Shown here in pieces: positions 1 through 9,264 of a stretch of DNA of 64,000 nt (the stretch's first letter is position 1; every line of letters starts with the position of its first letter). Location: the NCBI GenBank assembly GCA_033296885.1, contig MU863945.1:1-64000 (forward strand). The letters are read 5' to 3'. Below the pieces are notes generated by a model. The model was not told the DNA's origin and did no database searches. It was given only the letters and a program-made list of their open reading frames with translations. A program made the translations under genes and the position numbers. This DNA is from Triangularia verruculosa (taxonomy: Eukaryota > Ascomycota > Sordariomycetes > Sordariales > Podosporaceae).

Positions 1-255
1 TAGACCTATAATAGTATAGTGCCAAGGTTAGGCTTGGCCGGCACCTCAACACCTGGGTCTTACCCGGCACCTATTATGTGCCACACGTTAACAAAGGGTA
101 TTCTAAATAGTGAGAAGAAGGAAGGCCTTCAGGCCATCGCTTAGGCCTTGAACAGTAGTTCTGGGCTTATCGATAAAGCTAGAGAGCCCTAAAACCCTTA
201 TCTGAATAGTGATGCCCTGAAGCTACGCGCGCCAGTTCTCAGGGCCCTCAAGTTT

Positions 256-657
256 TTAGTCTTTAGTAAGGTTAACCACCTGCTTACTAAGCTCTCTCAC
301 TGAGAGCCCACTGTAGGGCACTGAAGGGGGTGTACTTATAAGGTTCGAAGGGCCACTGGTTGTTGACGTTATAGTGGGAGTAGTGGAAGCAGGAGGTCTT
401 TCGGGCTTTACAGTGGTAGTTAAGGGAGCAGTTGCAGGGCTGGATCGGGTGTCGAATTCGTCCATTCGGTAGCCGATTTAGTTGACTTGAGCGCTGAGAG
501 CACTGAATTGGTCACCCATTGAGTTGAATTTGGCTTCGAAATCATCCCTCAGGGAATCTATTAGGGCGTTTTGGTGAGCCTGTAATTGCTGTACAATAGA
601 GGCAGCCCCCGGAGACCCAGGGAGAGGAGGGAGGTCTTGCATTACTTCGTCTTCCAT
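256..657 (-). pseudogene. gag N-terminus of an older retroelement (broken)
   Basis: On minus from an ATG at 657 a frame reads MEDEVMQDLPPLPGSP... with a coiled-coil-like stretch (QQLQAHQNALIDSLRDDFE) to a TAA at 478-480. The same frame then gives MDEFDTRSSPATAPLTTT and VKPERPP and stops at 256. The acidic start, the helical segment and the Ser/Thr/Pro linker resemble Ty3-type gag N-termini. The TAA can be explained by a CAA-to-TAA change. The rest of this element would lie beyond the left edge. I infer an element older than, and opposite to, the one at 1061-8522. Confidence 0.5.
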
Positions 658-689
658 AGTGGAAATCGAAGGCCTAGAGAGGAAGAAAT

Positions 690-1060
690 AGCACTGAAAG
701 GAGTGCTAAATCGCTGTTTTCTGGGTCTTTGGTGGCCTATAAGAAATAGGGCTTACAGAATATAGGCTTTTGCAAACGCTGCAAAATAAAGGAACTCGCC
801 TAGGCAGTGAAAGCCCGGGCTTATAACCTATTGAAATAGGTGCTATTAAGGCCTGTAAATATAGGCTTAAATAGCTATCGGCGCAGTACACTGAGAGCGA
901 AGAAGACTTTGACTGCAGTATTCGACAGTTACCGGGGCACTGAAGGAAGGTGGATTACAGGGGCGGCGCCCTGTAATATATTGAAATAGGTGTCTCGCAG
1001 GCCTGTATAATGTAGGCCTACGCTGGGGACCGAAGATATGGTGTCTCGCAGGTCTGTATG
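690..1060 (-). repeat. LTR-like region of the older element, left part
   Basis: Upstream (on minus) of the broken gag start is a region with internal repetition. It contains a ~100-bp block at 880-985 ending in cacaggggcggcgccct-like sequence, and one complete 51-bp unit at 989-1039 followed by the first 21 bp of a second unit at 1040-1060, where the chromovirus inserted. Its position just upstream of gag suggests an LTR or leader of the older element. Its outer ends were not defined. Confidence 0.5.
1056..1060 (+). repeat. Target-site duplication GTATG, left copy
   Basis: GTATG abuts the 5' LTR start. The identical 5-mer follows the 3' LTR at 8523-8527. A 5-bp duplication is usual for Ty3/gypsy integrases. 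It fixes the element ends exactly. Confidence 0.9.
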
Positions 1061-1507
1061 TGTCACGGTCCTGACATAGGTGGGGCGCGGGGCGCACCAC
1101 CAGCCAATCATTAGCATAGAACGACAACTAGTAGGAGTTGGATTACCAGTGGATACCGGTGACCCAGCGGAGCTAATCAGGAGGACAGGACAAGTGCTTA
1201 GTACGCTCAGATACTGAGTAGAGTGAGCAGAATGCTTAGTACGCTCGGGGACTGAGTAGAGTGCTTAGTATACTCAGCTACTGAGCAGACTGAGTATAGT
1301 AAAGAGAGGTCTATATATACGGAGGAACTGGCTGATATAGATAGATAGTTCCGTAGTATATAATATAAGTTATAATCGTTAGTACTTTAATTATTGTGAT
1401 TAAGATAAGCTATTATTGTACACTGTTTAGCTATACCGAACCAGGATTATTTAGAAGTGCCTTTAACTAGTATCCCTTTCAGAGGTTCTAGATAGGGGTT
1501 CGTTATA
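1061..1507 (+). repeat. 5' LTR of the chromovirus
   Basis: Starts TGTCACGG and ends CGTTATA, where the 3' copy has CGTCACA, so the ancestral ends were TGT...ACA. It aligns to the 3' LTR without gaps over 447 positions. By eye I count about 44 differences and all are transitions (C/T or G/A). The two LTRs were identical at insertion, so this is direct evidence of RIP-type mutation after insertion. Confidence 0.95.
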
Positions 1508-1619
1508 CGTTACATACTTACTTCAACTCTATTACGGATAAGTTAAAGGCTACCTTACTACTATTATAGCCGACTAAGAGAACGTTCGCATAGGCGGCAT
1601 TTCCGCTATTACGTTTACC

Positions 1620-3656
1620 GATGGATAGGCCGCTACGCTAAAACTCAGTACTCTCGACTAACTTCTTATATATATTAAGGAGTTTGAGGAGAGAGCCTAG
1701 TAGGCCGAGGACTAAATCCTCGCCGTTAACGGAAGGAAGAAGTACGTAGCTAAATTCCTGGTACCGGAGCGTTATAGTAGAGGGAAAGGAGAGCTTAGAG
1801 GGTTCCTGATCTAGCTTAAGACTTATTTTCGGTATTACCTGGATATGTTCCCTACGGAGGAGTCTAAAGTACTATTCGCCGTATTTAGGCTTAAGGATAG
1901 AGTATTAGTATAGTTCGAACCGGTTATAAACGTCTATTATAAGATGAAGGCCGATAACTGCAAAGATATTACGGTCGAGTATTTTCGTAGTTATTAGAAG
2001 TTCGAAGTTAAGATTAAAAAAGTATTTAAGGAATATAATAAGGTACGGCGTACTTAAGAGCAATTCGCAGGATTACGGTAGACTCGCTTAATAGTCGACT
2101 ACGCTATTTTATTTAAAACCGATAACTTATATAGCGAAATTAACGATGAAAGGTTAATATAGTTATTCTATAATAGCCTTAAGGAAGAAGTAAAGGACGA
2201 GTTATATAAGGAGGAGAGATCTAATACTGTAGATAAGTATATCGCTATAGCTATATATATCGACGATCGATAGTTCTAATACTGCAAAGAGAAGAAGGGT
2301 ACCCGGGGACTATAGGGCACCTACCGTCTAAACGATAAGAAGAAACGATAATACCCTAGTACTAATTACTCCGGAACTACCTACGTAGGGCCTATAAAAG
2401 TCGATGCGGTTTAACGGTAAGTACCTTAGAGCTAGGGCTAAAGTAAAAGTAACTTTAAGTACTTTAACTATAGGAAGATAAGTTACTTTAAGAAGGATTA
2501 TCGGGCATTTAGGTAATTTAAGTGGAAGAAGGAGGTTGCAGTAACTATTATATTGGGAAGCGTAAAGATTATTAAGATTATAGTAGTCGAGTGTAAAGAG
2601 GAAGATTACTAGTTCGAGGAAAGACGGCCGGTAGGGTACTAGTTCTAGGAACTTACGGAAAATCTATAACGGCTTAAGGATAAATATTAAGAGGTAAACG
2701 TATAATTCCGGGAACTATAGGAATAATTAGTATAGATAATTACGGAGGTAATTAAGTACTCGAATCCGGTACTACTTAACGGACCTACGTAGTGGGTTAT
2801 ATTAGAAACTAAGTACGAATAGTACTACAGTATAGTATTACAGCGGACCTACGGAATAAGTAAATTTATATTTAAGAGTTGGGAAAAGTTTTAGGAGGAT
2901 AAGAAGATCGCTAATATAGGGCTTACGTAGAAGCCTAAATAAGTACCTTAATATTAGTAGTATAAGCTACATAAGAGAGATACGGTACAGCTATATCCTA
3001 GATACCCAGAGTATAGGAAGATACCTTAGTTCTAATATATTATATACGGTTATATAAAGCACCACTAAAGCAAGGCTCTCTAAGGATACTAGCTAATACG
3101 GTAAGTAGAAAAGAACGGAAATCCTAAACCGGTTACGAAAATTATAGCCAGGTGGAGTCGATAACAGAAGGAATTGGACGACTATTTCCTATAGAAATAA
3201 GGAGACCCAGTAGGACTAAAAGAGGGACTCTAGGTTATACAGTTCACACCTAGGTATACGAGATGCTACCTCGAGTGGGTAATAGACGGGGGAGAGAATA
3301 TCGCCGACGAAAAAGAATTTAGGTTAACGTAGTATAAGAGTCCGGATTACGCCTTTTACTTACGAGCAAAGGCCAAGCAGTACCACGAAGCCAAAGCCGG
3401 GGCTAGGGATCGAAAGATATATAATAGGAGGAGGACTCGATAGGGTGTTAGAGACGGAAAGTAGGAAGAGGCCTAGAAGCAATGGTTAGCCGAGTTCGCG
3501 TTACTAGTCAACTCGAAGTAGGAGGACGCTCTTAAAGTACAACGGCGCTTAGGAAATAACTTACGGCCCTTCGCGGGGGCCGTCAACCTCTAGGGGACCA
3601 CGAACGGCACCGTCGGAAGCACCGGAAAAAAAAGAAGGTATAGGACAACGACCTAA
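1620..3656 (+). pseudogene. gag remnant of the chromovirus (RIP-degraded)
   Basis: One reading frame can be followed from about 1740 (peptide FLVPERYSRGKGELRGFL, the usual start of the Ty3 gag core) to a TAA at 3654-3656. It has many internal stops that sit where Gln or Trp is expected. Around 2460-2511 the nucleocapsid zinc knuckle is visible as YFNYRKISYFKKDY. The spacing is that of a CX2CX4HX4C finger, but the Cys and His positions now read as Tyr or Ser, which G-to-A or C-to-T changes explain. The 5' end of the frame is not clear. The frame is offset by -1 from pol, with an A8 run at 3626-3633 in the overlap. Confidence 0.8.
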
Positions 3657-6600
3657 TACTAGTTAACGAGGTCGCTACTATACAAGGCGGAGGCGGAAAG
3701 AAAGATAAACGTCTCCGGATTATAGCGCACTAAAAAGGGCTCCAGGCGTTAGCATTAATAGATAGAGGTACGGAAGTTAATTTAATTTTACTATAATTTA
3801 TATATTAAACTAAAATATTATAAAAAGAAAAGAAGGAATAAATTATCGTTAAAGGATTATTTAGGACTTAGAGAGTTTATAGGAAAACGTTACCTTTAGA
3901 TATTATAATCGAAGGGAAAATAACCTCAGTTATATTCGATATTATAGATATAAAACTATTAAAGGATATAATCTTCGGGCACCTATAATATAAGGACTAT
4001 AATCTAAATATCGATTAAAGGGATAGTAGCTACCTACAATTAAAAAAACCTTAGAAATATCTAATTAACGATAGAAGATTAAGGGTACGATTAAAGTAGT
4101 GTACGGGACAAGTACCCTCTACAGTACTACTATAAAGAGTATAAAAAATAATAGTATACTCCGTTAATATAGGCGGCAAGATCGAAGAAATAAGGTTAAC
4201 GACGTTAGTAAAGATATTGGAGGTCAATAAGTACACTTACTATAATAACGTAGAAAAAAGCGAGAAAAAAGCGGTACCGGTAGAATATTAAAAATACCTA
4301 GCTTTTACAGCTAAGTATTTAGAGGGACTTTTAAAGCGAGGACTATAGGATTACGAGATTAAGTTAAAAGAAGGAGCTAAGCTATAATTATTTAAAGTTT
4401 ACTATATTAACGATAAGTAGAGTAAAGAGTTACAGAAGTATTTAGACGAGAATTTAAAAAAGGGATATATTAAGGAGTCTATATTATTAGTAGGATATTC
4501 CGTATTTTTCGTACTAAAGAAAGACGGTGGTTTATAACTATATATAAATTACCGCTAACTAAATAACGAAACGGTAAAAAATAACTATCCGCTACTATTA
4601 ATATCTAAATTACAAAGTTAATTAATTAGGGTATAATAGTTTATACGTTTAAATATACCTATCGGGTATACCTATATACGGATTAAAGAAAGAAATAAAT
4701 AAAAAATAGTATTTTATATACCCTATAGTTATTTCGAATATCTTATAATACTATTTAAGCTTATTAATATATCTGTAATATTCTAATCTCTCGTCGATTA
4801 TATAATCCGGAAATACCTCGATAAAATAATAGTATATTATTTTAACGACGTTTTTATTTATTTACGTACTTTAAAGGAGTATAAGTACTATATACGAGAG
4901 ATACTTAATATACTATATAGAGCCGGACTTTTAGTAAATAAAAAGAAAAGCGAGTTCTACGTATAGAAAATAGTATATTTAGGATATTTAATATCGCTAA
5001 GTAAGGTTCGTATAGAACTTAGGAAAATTACGGTAATTAAAGATTAACTTATATTATAGTTATAAATATATATTAAAGAGTTTTTAAGGTTTATTAATTT
5101 CTATCGGATATTTATCCGGAGGTATATAAGTATCGCGCGCTTATTTAACTACTTAACTAAGAAGGATATAGAATTCCGGTAGGGGTAGAAAGAAGAGTAG
5201 GCTTTTTAGAAGTTAAAAGAGGCTATTTTAAAGGACCCGGTACTTAAATTACTAAACCTTAGTCGACTATTCGAGGTCGAAGTTAATATATTAAACTATA
5301 CGATTAGAGGATAATTGGGCTAGCGAAACGAAGACGGAAAGTTACACCCGGTAGTCTTCTTTTCGAAGAAACTAAAGGGGGCTTATTAAAACTACTTAAT
5401 TTACGATAAGGAGTTACTCGCTATTATCGAAGCGTTTAAAGAGTAAAGGCTATACTTTAGTAGTACTAACTATAAAGTATAAGTCTATATAGATTATAAG
5501 AACCTACGATACTTTACTACTATAAAGGTCTTTAACGTACAGTAAATCCGATAATTAGAGTTTTTTTTGGAATTTAATTTCCAAATTAATTATAAAAAGG
5601 GTTCGGAGAACGCTAAAGTAAATGTATTTAGTCGGCGAGCCGACTACTATAAGGATATACCTAGGGAGTTACTACCACTACTTAAGGAGACGCCGGAGGG
5701 CACCTTTAAGTATCTACTTTAGCCGTGGATAGAGTATTACGCAATATATCGTAAGTAAGCCACTTCCAACAAATATTAAAGGAAAATAGGTAACGATATT
5801 ACGGAGCAATACTAGCAAAAAGAGCTAGAGCCGCAAGGTATCCAGAAAGATAGTCAGGGACGACTATAATATAAGAACTAGGTTTATATAGAGCTAGGTA
5901 CTAGGAAAGCATTGGTAATAGAAATCCACGGGTCGAAGTTTGGGGGATATATAAGGATTATAAAGATTATAGAAAAGATTAAGTAGTACTTTAACTGGCC
6001 AAAGATCAAGGACGACGTTAAAGAAGCTATCTAGTTATACTATACGTACGAGAGAACCAGGGTTACGAAGTATAAGCCTTATAGATTTCTGGAGCCACTA
6101 CTAATAGCCGAACGGCTATAGAGTTCAATTACGATGGACTTTATTACTAAGTTACTAGAGTCCAGGGATACGGTAACCGGCGTTAAGTACGATAGTATAT
6201 TGACGATAGTCGACAGGCTTACCAAGTAAGTATACTTCTTACCTTACAAGGAGACTTAATCGGCAAAGTAATTAGCGAATATAGTACTACAGTATATTAT
6301 ATTAATATATATATAGTTAAAAGAGTTTATTACAGACCGCGATATTAAGTTTATATTAAAATTTTAAAGAGCGTTAATAATAAGGTTAGGGGTAGTAAGT
6401 AAGGCGTCTTCGGTCTATTACCCTTAAATAGACGGTTAAACAGAACGGCTTAATTAGATCGTAGAATAGTATTTACGGAATTATATTAATTTCGAGTAAA
6501 ACAACTAAGTTAAACTATTACCTACGGCACAATTAGTATATAATACATCGCTAATAGAGACAACAAAAGTTATACCCTTCTTCGTAAACTATAAATATAA

Positions 6601-7250
6601 GGTAGACCTACGTTAGGGACCTAATATAGAGGTACCTAAGGCTGCGGTTAAAGTAGGTAAGCTATATATACTTTACGGCAAATTTAAAGAAGAATTAAAG
6701 TTTATAAGGGAAAAGATACGGAAATATTATAACTTTAAAAGGCTTAAGGAACCTCGCTTTAAAGGGGGGGATATAGTATTCCTTTCTATATATAATTTAC
6801 GTACTAAGAGACTTAGTAAGAAGCTAGACTATAAGAGAATAGGCCTATTTAAGGTTAAAAGGAAGATATCGGAGACGGTATTCGAGCTAAAGCTACCCAG
6901 TATAATACGTCTATAGTCATACACTTTTTACATCTCACTTCTAAAATCCGTACTATTAGTAAATAAGGCTAATACCTAAGAAGTAGCGGAGGACGAAGAA
7001 GAAAAGTACAATATAAAAGAAATACTAGATTCACAGTTTAATAAAAGTTAATTAAAATACTTAGTTAATTAGTTAGATTATCCAGCTACGGATAATTTAT
7101 AGGAATTATCAATAAATCTAAATTACCTAGGTAAACTAAAAAAGTTCTACCGGTAATACCTAAACTAACCTAAATAAAAAAATAAATATCTAGATCCATA
7201 AGCGGTACCTATAAATCTAGATATTAAATTTCGACGGAAATCGAATCCGC
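3632..7250 (+). pseudogene. pol remnant: protease, RT, RNase H, integrase, chromodomain
   Basis: All pol signatures fall in one frame, so the copy has stops but apparently no indels. Protease: ALALIDRGTEVNLI at 3746. Reverse transcriptase: GYSVFFVLKKDGG at 4493, then a stop, LYINYR, a stop, and LNNETVKNNYP; the stops replace Arg and Gln of the family motif. RNase H: NEDGKLHPVVFFSKKLKG near 5327. Integrase: TMDFITKLLESRD near 6131. Chromodomain: KYLVN, a stop, LDYPATDNL, a stop, EL at about 7055, with two conserved Trp positions now TAG. The chromodomain places it with fungal chromoviruses. A less clear tail follows to about 8060. Confidence 0.88.
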
Positions 7251-8075
7251 ACCTCTAACGTAATAATCGACGTACTATATACTATACTATAAAGTTAGTA
7301 AATACTTAAGGACCTGCCTATAATTAACACTACGTACCTTAATTGCCGTAAAAAGTGGAAGGCGTGCCACCGGCGGTACCCTAACCGGCTAAAAAGAAAG
7401 GACTATTAAAACTAGGATCTAATAGGAAATCGGAGGGCTAGTCGAGGCCTAGGGAGGAATCTAAAGCGAGAGGATTCTATAGGGTAACGTCCCCGGCAGT
7501 AAGTTAAAAAGAGGCTTTAGAAGAAGGGTCCAGCGGAATAGTAATAGAGGAGGATTACACTTCCTTCTATTTTAAATCTTTAATTAACCGCTCCTTACGA
7601 ACTACCATACGACGAAATTTAATAATTAAAGTACGATACTAAATATCTATTTACATAAGTTTCAAAGTAGCTTATAATAAGGTTACGCGAGCTTCCTACT
7701 CTTCGACGTTTAACTTTTTTTTTTAATAGCGAAGAAAGGCGGTTATAGTAGGTATAAGACCTAAAATGTCGTAATCGGTATAACTAAAGCGAAGATAATT
7801 ACTATATTTAGTCGAGCGATTAAAGACGCGATAATTAGTAAGGTTAAGGATTTTATAGGAAGTATAGGGAAGTATTTCTTCGCTAAAGATAGACGCTACG
7901 ATTATAAAGTTCCAGCGTCGTTCGATACTAGTAAGGTTACACGGCGAGGTTTTCTTAATATAGTTAGATATAATAAGAGATAACGAGAAAAGGAAGAACG
8001 AAGATTTACATAGTATTAATAAAAGAGAAGTAAAGAGCTAGGCCGACGGGGCTTCGGCCTAGAGGGGGAGCATTA

Positions 8076-8522
8076 TATCACGGTCCTGACATAGGTAGGG
8101 CGCGGGGCGCACCACTAGCCAATTATTAGTATAGAACGACAACTAGTAGGAGTTAGATCACCAGTAGATACCGGTGACCCAGCGGAGCTAATCAGGAGGA
8201 CAGGACAAGTACTTAGTACACTCAGGTACTAAGCAAAGTAAGCAGAATGCTTAGTACACTCGGGGACTGAGCAAAGTACTTAGTATGCTCAGCTACTAAG
8301 CAGACTGAGTATAGTAAAGAGAGGTCTATATATACGGAGGAACTGGCTGGTGTAGATAGATAGTTCCGCAGTATGCAATACAAGTCACAATCGTTAGTGC
8401 CTTAGCTATTGTGATTAAGACAAGCTATTGTTATACACTATTTAGCTGTACCGAACCAGGATTATTCAGAAGTGCCTTCAACCAGTATCCCTTTCAGAGG
8501 TTCTGGATAGGGGTTCGTCACA
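8076..8522 (+). repeat. 3' LTR of the chromovirus
   Basis: Same 447-bp length as the 5' LTR. Its start is mutated to TATCACGG and its end is intact (CGTCACA). A purine tract (agagggggag, 8061-8070) lies just upstream, as expected for the plus-strand primer of an LTR element. The target duplication GTATG follows immediately. The distal part (about 8340-8522) keeps more C and G than the same part of the 5' LTR, so the two copies were mutated unequally. Confidence 0.95.
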
Positions 8523-8527
8523 GTATG
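8523..8527 (+). repeat. Target-site duplication GTATG, right copy
   Basis: GTATG follows the last base of the 3' LTR and matches 1056-1060. Removing the element and one copy restores a continuous 51-bp repeat unit of the host element (21 bp on the left plus 30 bp on the right), which confirms the insertion point. Confidence 0.9.
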
Positions 8528-8760
8528 ATGTAGACCTGCGCTGGGAACCGAAGATTGGCGCAGTGTACTCAAAATGAAGGAGGCTATATCTGCAGCCTAC
8601 GACAGTGGCTAGGCACTGAAGGAAGATCAATCACAGGGGCGGCGCCCTACAATATATAAGGTGATTACAGTAATACAGGCTTGTGAGGCACTGAAAGATG
8701 TGGTGAACCAGTATATTGAATTGACTTAATAGGCAAGAAAACATCACAGTAAATAGTCCT
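8528..8760 (-). repeat. LTR-like region of the older element, right part
   Basis: Continues the interrupted 51-bp unit (8528-8557). It then carries a second copy of the ~100-bp block (8557-8658, similar to 880-985, sharing ggcgcagt, gcactgaaggaag and caggggcggcgccct). Thus the pre-insertion order was block, unit, unit, block. The far end, near the run gaaaacatcaca at about 8740-8750, may be the terminus, but I could not prove it. Confidence 0.45.
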
Positions 8761-9264
8761 GAGGGCAAGCCTCTTATAGATCTTCAGCTCCGTATTCCTC
8801 CCCTAATCTCTTCTCCATTGCCGTACGTTAAGTATCTGGAACTCCGGACGCTAGCTATACAGATCTCCAGGTTAAATCGGAGGTCCGTTCGGAGGTCTGA
8901 AAGCTTATATGATCGCCACGGTAGAGCGTTGGTGAGCATGTGATTCCAAGCTATTGTATTGCCTCTGAGGCCCTGTATTCTACAAGGCTCAGATACACTG
9001 TAAAATCCACAAACAAAAGCTGTATTTTAACAAGTTATAATTAACGGTAAATAATAATACTATAAAGTATAAAATAATACTAAAAATATAGGAATAATAT
9101 ATAAAGGTATAAAATAATAAACGATAAAGTTATCGGTTTTAAGCGTAGGTACTAGATTATTGTAGGTAGTTTATAAATAGCGTAAAATAAATTAATTATA
9201 GTAAGAGGAAAATATCTGTAGGGCTAATAATATATAAAGGATATCTATATACCTTATAGCTTAA
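8761..9264. repeat. AT-rich, RIP-like sequence at the edge of the repeat island
   Basis: From about 9000 to 9260 the sequence is dominated by TA-rich words (ataataatactataaagt and similar) with almost no CpA or TpG, like the interior of the inactivated element. No frame is usable. At about 9265 the composition switches abruptly to ordinary GC-balanced sequence, so this is taken as the right border of the repeat island. Confidence 0.6.

Larger units (their letters stand above)
1061..8522 (+). mobile_element. Ty3/gypsy chromovirus LTR retrotransposon, complete but RIP-inactivated
   Basis: A full-length LTR element of 7462 bp. Two LTRs of exactly 447 bp lie at 1061-1507 and 8076-8522, flanked by the 5-bp target duplication GTATG at 1056-1060 and 8523-8527. 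Between them, in order, are remnants of gag with a zinc knuckle, aspartic protease, reverse transcriptase, RNase H, integrase and a chromodomain, all on plus; this order defines the Ty3/gypsy chromovirus group. Every reading frame is peppered with TAA/TAG where Gln or Trp codons would be, and TpA is very common, which fits RIP. No protein of this copy could be made. It is inserted in an older element of opposite orientation. Confidence 0.95.

Noticed and set aside
8340..8522. A separate solo LTR or second element at the right end
   Set aside because: Gap-free alignment to 1061-1507 and the target duplication show this is the 3' LTR of the same element.
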